Of a DNA stretch of 64,000 nucleotides, positions 26,022 to 47,706 are shown piece after piece. The stretch's first letter is position 1. Each line of letters starts with the position of its first letter. A model generated the notes under the pieces. It was not told where the DNA came from. It did no database searches and saw nothing but the letters and a program-made list of their open reading frames with translations. Source of the stretch: Clostridium scatologenes (GTDB lineage: Bacteria; Bacillota; Clostridia; Clostridiales; Clostridiaceae). Position numbers and translations under genes: made by a program. The stretch spans positions 4,340,001 to 4,404,000 of the forward strand of contig NZ_CP009933.1 of NCBI RefSeq assembly GCF_000968375.1, read 5' to 3'.

Positions 26022-26217
26022 ATAAATATTTTTAACGCATAATGCTTTTCTATAATATCATCTAAAGTAATATTTGTCAATACATTTTTGATTAAATACT
26101 CATAAATTCTTATAATTCAAAGAACTATTGTCTTAAAAATTTTTTAAGTGTCAAAGTTTCTATAAATTTTAATACCTATGGTATAATAAAAATATATTAA
26201 TTTACGGAGATGATTTT

Positions 26218-26955
26218 ATGAGTACTGAAATTGAAACATTAACCCAAATACTTAGAAATAGCAATAATATAGTTTTCTTCGGTGGTGCAGGGGTAAGCAC
26301 ATCTTCAGGAATACCAGACTTTAGAAGTTCAAATGGTTTATGGAACGAAAAACTTAAGATAAACTTTACACCTGAACAATTAGTATCTCATACCTTTTTT
26401 ATGAGATATCCAGAAGAATTTTTTGAATTCTATAAAGATAAATTAATTTATCCCAATGCAAAACCTAATGGCTGCCATATAGCTTTAGCTAAACTAGAAC
26501 AAATGGGAAAATTAAAGGCTGTAGTTACTCAAAATATAGATGGATTACATCAAGCTGCTGGTTCAAAAGTAGTTTATGAATTACATGGATCAGTTCTTAG
26601 AAATTACTGTATGAAGTGTAATGCTTTCTATGATGAAAAATTCATTTTAGAATCTAAAGGGGTACCTACTTGTCCTAAATGTGGTGGAAAAGTTAAACCT
26701 GACGTAGTTCTTTATGAAGAAGGATTGGACAATAACATTATTTCTGGTGCTGTAAAAGCAATATCAGAGGCTGACACTTTAATTATTGGAGGAACATCTT
26801 TAGTTGTTTATCCTGCTGCAGGACTTATTGATTATTTTAAAGGAAAAAATCTTGTACTTATAAATAAGAGTACAACTTCTGCTGATAATAAAGCTGATTT
26901 AATTATTAATGATGATATTGCCAAAGCTTTAAGTGACGCTGTTAATAAACTTTAA
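26218..26955 (+). CDS. cobB: NAD-dependent protein deacylase (sirtuin)
   Basis: 245 aa, the size of bacterial class U/III sirtuins. Motifs in order: GAGVSTSSGIPDFRS (NAD binding, about 22-36), TQNIDGLHQ, the catalytic His in ELHGSV, the zinc pairs CMKC and CPKC flanking GVPTC, and GGTSLVVYP. It removes acetyl or other acyl groups from lysines using NAD+. ATG preceded by GGAG. Monocistronic between tRNA-Cys and the first rRNA operon. Confidence 0.95.
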   Translation: MSTEIETLTQILRNSNNIVFFGGAGVSTSSGIPDFRSSNGLWNEKLKINFTPEQLVSHTFFMRYPEEFFEFYKDKLIYPNAKPNGCHIALAKLEQMGKLKAVVTQNIDGLHQAAGSKVVYELHGSVLRNYCMKCNAFYDEKFILESKGVPTCPKCGGKVKPDVVLYEEGLDNNIISGAVKAISEADTLIIGGTSLVVYPAAGLIDYFKGKNLVLINKSTTSADNKADLIINDDIAKALSDAVNKL

Positions 26956-26956
26956 A

Positions 26957-26998
26957 AAAATATAGGTAGTTACATAATATGAACTACCTATATTTCTA
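26957..26998 (+). terminator. Sirtuin gene terminator
   Basis: Arms of 14 bases (AAATATAGGTAGTT / AACTACCTATATTT) immediately after the stop codon, followed by CTATT. Confidence 0.8.
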
Positions 26999-27058
26999 TT
27001 AATCTATTTTACTTGTCATTCATTACCATTATATATTATTTTAACTTTCAAAAATAAT

Positions 27059-27090
27059 AAAAAGTGCTAAGTTCATACTTAGCACTTTTC
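27059..27090 (-). terminator. Terminator of rRNA operon 1
   Basis: AAAGTGCTAAG / CTTAGCACTTT hairpin just beyond the 5S 3' end; on the minus strand followed by TTTATTATTTTTG. Confidence 0.88.
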
Positions 27091-27096
27091 TTATAA

Positions 27097-27212
27097 CCTG
27101 GCAACGACCTACTCTTCCACAGAGCCTCCCCTGCAGTACCATCGGCACTATAAAGCTTAACCATCGTGTTCGGAATGGGAACGGGTGTTACCTTTATGTC
27201 ATTATCACCAGA
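27097..27212 (-). rRNA. rrf: 5S rRNA, operon 1
   Basis: About 116 bases; contains the conserved CCCGTTCCCATTCCGAACAC on the minus strand, and its ends (CCTGG...CAGA) pair. Identical in the three operons as far as read. No tRNA follows it, unlike operons 2 and 3. Confidence 0.95.
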
Positions 27213-27276
27213 TATTTTTTTATTTAATTTTTGAAAGTTTTTGTTCTTTCAAAATTGCACAGTGAACTTCTTTATT

Positions 27277-30175
<2,899 letters not shown>

Positions 30176-30388
30176 TTCATATGAAAATTATTTTTCAACA
30201 ATTTTCTTAGTTAAAATCTACAAAGGTTTTTTTACTTATATAATAAGTAGTTTTACCTTTAGCTTTACTTTTATTTAAAAGTTATATTCACTGTGCAATT
30301 TTCAAAGAACAATTTGAAGAATTAGATTCTTCAAAATTAAACAGAGCTATTAAATAAGCTTTCAAAGTAGAATTACCTACTTCGTCGA

Positions 30389-31906
<1,518 letters not shown>

Positions 31907-32485
31907 TAAAAGTTTAATCTGTACTCAAATTATTGACGTTAAACTTATTAGTTTAACTAATACTGGCTTATTTAAAATAAGACTTAAATCTTACTTTCAC
32001 TCTGTTTAATTTTCAAGGATCTTGTCGCATCTCAGCGACTTTTACATCTCATCATGTTTGCCCAACTTTGTCAAGAACTTTTTTTCAAATTCTTTTCTGT
32101 TAAGCTTGCTGCATCACACAGCTTTAACATAATACCACATTATTTAAGTTCTTGTCAATAGATTTTAAAACTTTTTATTTTTATAAAATTAATTATAAAT
32201 TTATAAATAATATTAAAATAAAAAAACTCTTGTACCTATTTACACTTTTTCTAAAAAATTGTGGTCTTATGTGACAACGTCTATTATATTAACATCCTAT
32301 AGTATTTCTTGCTTTAATACTACTTGTGTCTATTTAAAATTAAATGTATTATACTCCATATTCTTTGCAATAACTATATATATTGCCTAATGATACTCTA
32401 GGACAAGTTTATTGAATTTATTAAACAGATATATTATAAATTTATTAATTATAGAAATAATATTTTCACTTAACTAAATTATTTC
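31907..32485. other. rRNA operon 1 leader and promoter region
   Basis: No gene. Contains the two promoters at 32046-32158, a hairpin between them (32099-32128) and an AT-rich upstream segment that could act as UP element. Confidence 0.7.
32046..32158 (-). promoter_or_regulatory. Tandem promoters P1/P2 of rRNA operon 1
   Basis: P1: TTGACA (complement of 32153-32158), 18-base spacer, TATTAT (32129-32134). P2: TTGACA (32069-32074), 17-base spacer, TGAGAT (32046-32051). The same pair occurs before operons 2 and 3. Confidence 0.8.
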
Positions 32486-32529
32486 CAAAAATCAAAAGGA
32501 TGCTAACTGCGCTAGCATCCTTTTGATTT
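32486..32529 (-). terminator. Terminator of the PpiC foldase gene
   Basis: Fifteen-base perfect arms at 32491-32505 and 32513-32527 with a 7-base loop, directly after the stop codon region. Confidence 0.88.
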
Positions 32530-32540
32530 CTTAATATGTT

Positions 32541-33287
32541 CTAATTATTAATTTCTACATCATACTTCTGTCTAAGCTCTTTATTTAACTGTGTATATTT
32601 AAAAGATTGTCTTTCTTGCAATAACCTGCTCTTAATGGAGCTTTTTACTTCTTCAAATGATTTTATTGATCCCTTAAATTTATCTTCAACCTTTATTAAA
32701 TGGTATCCAAATTGAGTTTTAACAGGTTCACTTAATGTTCCTATCTCTAAATCAAAAGCTGCTTCTTCAAATTCAGGTACCATTTGTCCTCTACCAAATT
32801 TTCCAAGGTTTCCACCTTGTTCTTTTGATGGGCATGAAGAATATTTTTGGGCAGCATCCTCAAAAGCCATTCCACCATTTATTTCTTCTGCTACTTCTTT
32901 TGCTTTTTCTTCAGATTCTACAAGAATATGCTTTGCACTTACAGTTTCAGGATCTTTAAAATTTTCTTTATTTGCATTATAATAATCTTCTACTTCTTTA
33001 TCTTCTACAGAAACCTGCTGCATAACTTTAGCTATAGCTGTTTGAGTCAGAATTTCTTTTTTAGCCATTTCAAGTTGAGCAATATAATCACTGTCATTTT
33101 CCATGTTATTATCTTTTGCATAATTATAAATAAGCTCAAAAGATATTATTTCTTCTAATAATTGTTTTTTACCCGCTTCAGTTTGTAAATATCCTTGTCT
33201 TTCATTAGGAAATCTCTTAATTGTTGAATCCAAATCAACTTGTGTTATTTCTTTTCCATTTACAACTGCCAATACCTTGTTATCCAT
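32541..33287 (-). CDS. Cytoplasmic parvulin-type peptidyl-prolyl isomerase
   Basis: 248 aa from MDNKVLAVVNGKE, the ATG with AAGGAG upstream. N-terminal SurA_N/PrsA-like chaperone helices, then a PpiC/parvulin domain (about 115-205) with VSAKHILVESEEKAKEV, GGNLGKFGRGQMVPEFEEAAF and FGYHLIKVEDK. It lacks any signal peptide or lipobox, so unlike PrsA it should act in the cytoplasm as a foldase. It lies between rRNA operons 1 and 2 with its own terminator. Confidence 0.92.
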   Translation of the reverse strand: MDNKVLAVVNGKEITQVDLDSTIKRFPNERQGYLQTEAGKKQLLEEIISFELIYNYAKDNNMENDSDYIAQLEMAKKEILTQTAIAKVMQQVSVEDKEVEDYYNANKENFKDPETVSAKHILVESEEKAKEVAEEINGGMAFEDAAQKYSSCPSKEQGGNLGKFGRGQMVPEFEEAAFDLEIGTLSEPVKTQFGYHLIKVEDKFKGSIKSFEEVKSSIKSRLLQERQSFKYTQLNKELRQKYDVEINN

Positions 33288-33401
33288 ATTTTTTCTCCTT
33301 AAAAATATTATTTTGTTTGCCATAAACAATTATGACATATTTTAAAATTTTTTTCTATATATTTATACCCTTTAATTATAAATAAGTATATTTATATACG
33401 T

Positions 33402-33431
33402 AAAAAAACCTTAGGAAACACCTAAGGTTTT

Positions 33432-33432
<1 letters not shown>
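33402..33432 (-). terminator. Terminator after tRNA-Phe
   Basis: AAAAAACCTTAGG / CCTAAGGTTTTT hairpin touching the tRNA 3' end; ends the operon 2 transcript. Confidence 0.85.
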
Positions 33433-33507
<75 letters not shown>

Positions 33508-33515
33508 AAATCTTA

Positions 33516-33631
33516 CCTGGCAACGACCTACTCTTCCACAGAGCCTCCCCTGCAGTACCATCGGCACTATAAAGCTTAACCATCGTGTTCGGAATGGGAA
33601 CGGGTGTTACCTTTATGTCATTATCACCAGA
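33516..33631 (-). rRNA. rrf: 5S rRNA, operon 2
   Basis: Copy of the operon 1 5S gene, about 116 bases; followed on the minus strand by tRNA-Phe. Confidence 0.95.
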
Positions 33632-33695
33632 TATTTTTTTATTTAATTTTTGAAAGTTTTTGTTCTTTCAAAATTGCACAGTGAACTTCTTTATT

Positions 33696-36594
<2,899 letters not shown>

Positions 36595-36807
36595 TTCATG
36601 TGAAAATTATTTTTCAACAATTTTCTTAGTTAAAATCTACAAAGGTTTTCTTACTTATATAATAAGTAGTTTTACCTTTAGCTTTACTTTTATTTAAAAG
36701 TTATATTCACTGTGCAATTTTCAAAGAACAATTTGAAGAATTAGATTCTTCAAAATTAAACAGAGCTATTAAATAAGCTTTCAAAGTAGAATTACCTACT
36801 TCGTCGA

Positions 36808-38325
<1,518 letters not shown>

Positions 38326-38842
38326 TAAAAGTTTAATCTGTACTCAAATTATTGACGTTAAACTTATTAGTTTAACTAATACTGGCTTATTTAAAATAAG
38401 ACTTAAATCTTACTTTCACTCTGTTTAATTTTCAAGGATCTTGCCGCATCTCAGCGACTTTTACATCTTATCATGTTTACTTAACCTTGTCAAGAATTTT
38501 TTTTAAAATTCTTTTTTTGTTAAGCTTGCTGCATCACACAGCTTTAACATAATACCATGTTACTTAAGAATTTGTCAACATATTTTTTTATGTTTGATTT
38601 TCTTAGTAACTGTCTGCTCTCTCAAGCGACATGTGTTATTGTATCACATTTTTCATATTATATATATACCATTTTATCATTAAAACCTATTTACATACAT
38701 TTTTCTTTAATTTAAATATAATTTTCTTACTTATACTCATGCTGATACACAAGGAAGTGTTGCCTTAGTTTATTACATATTTACAAGTTTAATATTTGTT
38801 TTTTTCACTAAATAAGTTAAAATATTATGGGAGGTGATTCAG
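38326..38842. other. rRNA operon 2 leader/promoter region and DUF1904 upstream region
   Basis: No gene. Contains the P1/P2 promoters (38465-38578), a hairpin at 38519-38548, and about 70 bases (38580-38650) closely matching a block upstream of operon 3. The right end must hold the DUF1904 promoter, which I could not pinpoint. Confidence 0.65.
38465..38578 (-). promoter_or_regulatory. Tandem promoters P1/P2 of rRNA operon 2
   Basis: P1: TTGACA (38573-38578), 18-base spacer, TATTAT (38549-38554). P2: TTGACA (38488-38493), 17-base spacer, TAAGAT (38465-38470). Confidence 0.8.
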
Positions 38843-39169
38843 ATGCCACAAATAAAAATAAGAGGTATTGATACAAAAGAAATCTTACCTATAAGTACTG
38901 AATTGATTAATGAATTAAAAAATATTATAGGTTGCCCAGAAAATTATTTTACAATAGAACATATTCCTTCTGTATTTATAAAGAATGGCTTAATAAATAA
39001 TGGATACCCTTTTGTTGAAGTAGCTTGGTTTGATAGAGGTCAACAGATTCAAGATAAAGTAGCCCAATGCATAACTACTTTTATACATAATATAGGTTAT
39101 AATGATGTAGATATATTCTTCACCGTATTTAAAGAAAATAACTATTACGAAAATGGAAAGCATTTTTAG
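38843..39169 (+). CDS. DUF1904 family protein
   Basis: 108 aa from MPQIKIRGID; the ATG has GGGAGGTGAT four bases upstream. The start right at Met-Pro, then an alternating beta pattern and a helix (LINELKNIIG), looks like a tautomerase/MIF-type fold, which is how DUF1904 is usually described; the N-terminal proline after Met could be catalytic if exposed. GYPFVEVAWFDRGQQ is the most conserved-looking segment. Single plus-strand gene between rRNA operon 2 and a convergent aminotransferase gene. Function unknown. Confidence 0.82.
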   Translation: MPQIKIRGIDTKEILPISTELINELKNIIGCPENYFTIEHIPSVFIKNGLINNGYPFVEVAWFDRGQQIQDKVAQCITTFIHNIGYNDVDIFFTVFKENNYYENGKHF

Positions 39170-39250
39170 TACTTTTCCAAATTAGTATATACCTTATTAG
39201 AAGGTTTGACTCCAAAATATATAAATTTGTGGAGTCAAGCTTTTACAATT

Positions 39251-40384
39251 CTAAAATTCTCTAAAAAAACAACTGCACATATCACATTTACACTTAAATC
39301 CAAAATACTCTAAGGATTTTTGAAAAGCAAATAATGTATGACTCACATTATCTACTCTTGCATTTTCACCCATATGCCCTATTCTTATTACCTTCCCTTC
39401 TAAATATCCGAAGGAACCCGCTATCATCACATCATATTTGTCTACCATATAGTTTCTTAGTTTCTTATCATCAATTCCTTCCGGAACTTTAACTACAGTA
39501 ACTGTACTAGAATAACCTTCTTCAATATATAATTCTAATCCTACTTCCCTAATCGCATTTCTGGTAGCTGTGGCTATTTTTTTATGTCTAGATAATATAT
39601 CTTCATCTTCTAACATGTTATCTATAGCTCTTCTTAATCCAACTATATCACTTATAGGTGGTGTATATGGAAACGACTTATTTTCATAATACTTTTCCCA
39701 ATTCAATAAATTACAATAAAAAGAAGCTATAGAACTTTTTCTATTCTTCATACAATTAAAAGCATCATCACTTATACTTAATATAGTAAGCCCTGGTGGA
39801 GCAGAAATGCACTTTTGTGAACCACCAATCAGTATATCTATTTTCCAATCATCTGTTTTTACTTCTTCTCCTCCCATAGCAGCTACACTATCTACTATAG
39901 TAAGAATCCCTTTCTCTTTTAATAATGGACATATTAATGATATGTTATTTAATACTCCTGAAGGTGTATCACAATGTACAACAGTAGCATATTTAAAATT
40001 ACTATCAGTTTCTAAAAAACTTTTTAATTCCTCTATATCTATTTCTCTTTTTCTATCACCCTTAAAAAATACAACTTCACCACCATATATTTTTGAAAAG
40101 TCACCAAAACCTTCTCCAAATATTCCATTATCTATTACTAAAACTCTATCATCTTTTTCTGTTAGTGATGCACAAGCTGCTTCTAATCCTAATATGCCTT
40201 CTCCACTTAGTATTCTTACATGATTTTTAGTCTTTAATAGTGTTCCTATTTTTCCACAAGTTTCTTTATAGAAATCATAAAAATTATAATCTAAATCTGG
40301 ATTAGTACATCTAATACTTCTCGCTAACCTTACATTTTCTTTTACTTCTGTTGGACCTGGCGTCATTATGTGTGGAACATTCAT
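39251..40384 (-). CDS. Class V aminotransferase (serine-pyruvate/alanine-glyoxylate type)
   Basis: 377 aa from MNVPHIMTPGPTEV, the ATG preceded by AGGAGTGAT. Fold type I PLP enzyme: TPGPTEV at the N-terminus, HCDTPSGVLN, IVDSVAAMGGEE (Asp contacting the pyridine nitrogen) and GGSQKCIS with the Schiff-base lysine. The group transfers amino groups from Ser, Ala or aspartate-derived donors to glyoxylate or pyruvate; the true substrate is unclear. The last 15 residues hold four cysteines (CKCDMCSC), an odd tail for this family. Confidence 0.88.
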   Translation of the reverse strand: MNVPHIMTPGPTEVKENVRLARSIRCTNPDLDYNFYDFYKETCGKIGTLLKTKNHVRILSGEGILGLEAACASLTEKDDRVLVIDNGIFGEGFGDFSKIYGGEVVFFKGDRKREIDIEELKSFLETDSNFKYATVVHCDTPSGVLNNISLICPLLKEKGILTIVDSVAAMGGEEVKTDDWKIDILIGGSQKCISAPPGLTILSISDDAFNCMKNRKSSIASFYCNLLNWEKYYENKSFPYTPPISDIVGLRRAIDNMLEDEDILSRHKKIATATRNAIREVGLELYIEEGYSSTVTVVKVPEGIDDKKLRNYMVDKYDVMIAGSFGYLEGKVIRIGHMGENARVDNVSHTLFAFQKSLEYFGFKCKCDMCSCFFREF

Positions 40385-40577
40385 ATTCGTATCACTCCTA
40401 GCAAACATATTTTAAAGATTTTCGTATAATTATATCATTTTCACCATTTAAGACAAATGTATGAATACAATTTTGTTTTAATTATTTTGTTTTAAGATAT
40501 AATAGTTATGTATAATAGGATATATAGTTTATAATAAAATATGCTAAAGTAAATTAATAAAAGGAGTCTTTAAAACT

Positions 40578-41168
40578 ATGGATAAAATTTTAAAACAAAA
40601 AATAAAGCAAATAAGTGAAAGTTACACAGAAGAGAAAATTGGAGGTTTTATTTCTGGTGATGGTCCTATTCCTTGTAATATATTATTTGTAGGAGAAGCT
40701 CCCGGAAAAACAGAAGTGGAAGAAGGAAAACCCTTTGTAGGAATTGCAGGAAAAAACTTTGAAAAGCATCTAAACTCCATAGGACTATCTAGGAAAAATG
40801 TTCGCATAACAAACACTTGCTTTTTTAGACCTATAAAGATAAAAGAAAGTTCCTCTGGAAGAACAACCATAAGCAATAGACCTCCTAAAACTTCGGAAGT
40901 AAATCTATTTCGTGAAGTGCTAAATGAGGAAATAAAATTAGTTAACCCTAAAATTATTGTAACTTTAGGTAATGTTCCATTAAAAAGACTAACTAATTTT
41001 AAATCTATAGGTGAATGTCATGGTGATCTTTACTTTAATAACGAATTAAAAAGATATGTATTTCCCATGTATCACCCTTCTGCACTAACTTATAATAGAA
41101 ATGAAGAATTTTACTCTATGTATCAAGAAGATTGGAATAAACTAAAAGAAGCTCTAAATAAAATTTAA
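40578..41168 (+). CDS. Uracil-DNA glycosylase superfamily protein (family 4-like, no Fe-S cysteines)
   Basis: 196 aa. LFVGEAPGKTEVEEGKPFVGIAGKN is the family 4 motif A region (GEAPG plus the conserved Glu and PFVG), and MYHPSALTY is motif B with the HPS. Family 4 enzymes remove uracil from DNA and normally bind a [4Fe-4S] cluster through four cysteines; here only scattered Cys (for example in IPCNIL and NTCFF) are seen and the usual N-terminal CxxC is absent. It may belong to a cluster-free subgroup. ATG with AAAGGAG upstream; monocistronic, convergent with the M42 gene. Confidence 0.85.
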   Translation: MDKILKQKIKQISESYTEEKIGGFISGDGPIPCNILFVGEAPGKTEVEEGKPFVGIAGKNFEKHLNSIGLSRKNVRITNTCFFRPIKIKESSSGRTTISNRPPKTSEVNLFREVLNEEIKLVNPKIIVTLGNVPLKRLTNFKSIGECHGDLYFNNELKRYVFPMYHPSALTYNRNEEFYSMYQEDWNKLKEALNKI

Positions 41169-41190
41169 ATTTAGAGCTTCTTACCTACAC

Positions 41191-42138
41191 TTAACTTGAT
41201 ATTGCTTCTTTTATAATACTAATAGTATTTTCAATATCGTTTATAGAAACCATTTCTGAAATTGAATTTTTATATTTGCAAGGTACTGCTATTTCTCCTA
41301 TCCTTATATCTAATCTTTCATCATGTATTAAGTCACATTGAGAGCTTCCAGGATTCACACTATATTGTATATTTATATTTACTTTATTTGCTGCTTCTTC
41401 AAGCATACTTTTTATGTATTTATGCATTATAATTGAATTACCCATTAATTTTAGCACAGGACCTTTATCCAATTCAATCTTATTTAAGCAATCTATAGCA
41501 TCTTTTGCACTTACTAAATCTATAATAATACAAAAATCAGGATCTATAGAATAAGCAGCAGACCTTATACCTCTTCCCCCTAATTTTTGTTCACATGAAA
41601 AAACAAAATATATTTCTCTATTTGTATTCTTTAATTCTTTTATTAACCTTAATAATATATAGCATCCAATTTTATTATCTAATGAAGGACTTACTAAATC
41701 ATTGCTAGGGAACTCCAAATAAGGTCCTACCAAACATGCTGTATCTCCTTCTTTAACTTTATTTAGTGTAGCTTCCTTGTTTTTTGTTCCTATATCTATA
41801 AATACTTCATCATTTTTTAATAAAAGTTTTCCTACGGTTTCATTTTTAAATCTTACAAAACTATGAGATATATTATTGCAATCAAAATTACCTATTTTTT
41901 CTGCTCTTATAAGTCCATTTTCTTCTATATAAGAAAGCATAAAACCTATACTATCCATATGTGAACAAATTATAAGTTTTTCTTCACCATGTCCTAATTT
42001 TACAATCATATTTCCTATTTTATCTTCTTTAATATCACACTTAATATCTCTCAACTCATTTTTTATAATATCTTTTATTTCATCTTCATTTCCGCTAACA
42101 CTAAATGTATTCATAAGCTTTATTAAACATTTATCCAT
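41191..42138 (-). CDS. M42 family aminopeptidase-like protein with altered active site
   Basis: 315 aa. M42 (tetrahedral aminopeptidase/glutamyl aminopeptidase) layout: SGNEDEI near the start, the first metal pair H60/D62 in CSHMDSIGF, SPSLDNKIGC (the bridging Asp), SCEQKLGGRG where active enzymes have VQEEVGLRGA, and VPCKYKNSISEM where they have a His ligand (RYxHS). The EE pair is EQ and the last His is Asn, so dinuclear metal binding is probably impaired. ATG with GGAGG upstream. Confidence 0.82.
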   Translation of the reverse strand: MDKCLIKLMNTFSVSGNEDEIKDIIKNELRDIKCDIKEDKIGNMIVKLGHGEEKLIICSHMDSIGFMLSYIEENGLIRAEKIGNFDCNNISHSFVRFKNETVGKLLLKNDEVFIDIGTKNKEATLNKVKEGDTACLVGPYLEFPSNDLVSPSLDNKIGCYILLRLIKELKNTNREIYFVFSCEQKLGGRGIRSAAYSIDPDFCIIIDLVSAKDAIDCLNKIELDKGPVLKLMGNSIIMHKYIKSMLEEAANKVNINIQYSVNPGSSQCDLIHDERLDIRIGEIAVPCKYKNSISEMVSINDIENTISIIKEAISS

Positions 42139-42215
42139 CAATTATCCTCCTTAAATTATTACAAATTCAGTTTTTATAATTTCCGCGGCAATATCATTTT
42201 TATTATACTACAACA

Positions 42216-42250
42216 TAAAAAAAGAAACACTCATTAATGAGTGTTTCTTT
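42216..42250 (-). terminator. Terminator after tRNA-Lys
   Basis: Perfect palindrome at 42221-42250 (core ACACTCATTAATGAGTGT) abutting the tRNA 3' end; ends the operon 3 transcript. Confidence 0.85.
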
Positions 42251-42326
42251 TGGTGGCTTACCGGGGAATCGAACCCCGGACAACATGATTAAAAGTCATG
42301 TGCTCTACCAACTGAGCTAGTAAACC
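42251..42326 (-). tRNA. tRNA-Lys (TTT)
   Basis: 76 bases with encoded CCA. Acceptor GGTTTAC/GTAAGCC pairs fully (one G-U), anticodon loop CTTTTAA giving TTT. Six bases after the 5S of operon 3, so co-transcribed with it. Confidence 0.97.
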
Positions 42327-42332
42327 ATATAA

Positions 42333-42448
42333 CCTGGCAACGACCTACTCTTCCACAGAGCCTCCCCTGCAGTACCATCGGCACTATAAAGCTTAACCAT
42401 CGTGTTCGGAATGGGAACGGGTGTTACCTTTATGTCATTATCACCAGA
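42333..42448 (-). rRNA. rrf: 5S rRNA, operon 3
   Basis: Third copy of the 5S gene, followed on the minus strand by tRNA-Lys. Confidence 0.95.
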
Positions 42449-42512
42449 TATTTTTTTATTTAATTTTTGAAAGTTTTTGTTCTTTCAAAATTGCACAGTG
42501 AACTTCTTTATT

Positions 42513-45411
<2,899 letters not shown>

Positions 45412-45624
45412 TTCATGTGAAAATTATTTTTCAACAATTTTCTTAGTTAAAATCTACAAAGGTTTTCTTACTTATATAATAAGTAGTTTTACCTTTAGCT
45501 TTACTTTTATTTAAAAGTTATATTCACTGTGCAATTTTCAAAGAACAATTTGAAGAATTAGATTCTTCAAAATTAAACAGAGCTATTAAATAAGCTTTCA
45601 AAGTAGAATTACCTACTTCGTCGA

Positions 45625-47142
<1,518 letters not shown>

Positions 47143-47637
47143 TAAAAGTTTAATCTGTACTCAAATTATTGACGTTAAACTTGTTAGTTTAACTAATACT
47201 GGCTTATTTAAAATAAGACTTAAATCTTACTTTCACTCTGTTTAATTTTCAAGGATCTTGCCGCATCTCAGCGACTTTTATATCTTATCATGTTTGCTTA
47301 ACCTTGTCAAGAACTTTTTTTAAATTCTTTTTTGTTAAGCTTGCTGATCAACTCAGCTTTAACATAATACCATGTTACTTAAGAACTTGTCAACATATTT
47401 TTTTATGTTTCATTTTCTTAGTAACTGTCTGCTCTCTCAAGCGACATGTATTATTGTATCATATATTTATAATGTTATATTTAACAATACTAGTATATAT
47501 CCTGTTTATTCTTTGATTGCTCTATTTTACTTGCTATTTACATAGTTTTTCACTTATAGATACACAAGGACAAGTTTATGATTTTTTAATACAAGTTTAC
47601 AACTTTATCTGTGAATTTTACTAATTACTTAAAAACT
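47143..47637. other. rRNA operon 3 leader and promoter region
   Basis: No gene. Contains P1/P2 (47282-47393), the hairpin at 47334-47363, and a block at about 47396-47465 shared with operon 2. Confidence 0.65.
47282..47393 (-). promoter_or_regulatory. Tandem promoters P1/P2 of rRNA operon 3
   Basis: P1: TTGACA (47388-47393), 18-base spacer, TATTAT (47364-47369). P2: TTGACA (47305-47310), 17-base spacer, TAAGAT (47282-47287). Confidence 0.8.
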
Positions 47638-47679
47638 TCAAAAGACCTTTTTAGTAGTAGTTTAACTAAAAAGATCTTT
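47638..47679 (-). terminator. Terminator of the acetyltransferase gene
   Basis: Inverted repeat AAAGACCTTTTTAGT / ACTAAAAAGATCTTT, 28 bases after the stop codon; T-run on the minus strand is short. Confidence 0.6.
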
Positions 47680-47706
47680 AATTATGCTAAATAGTATTTA
47701 TATATT

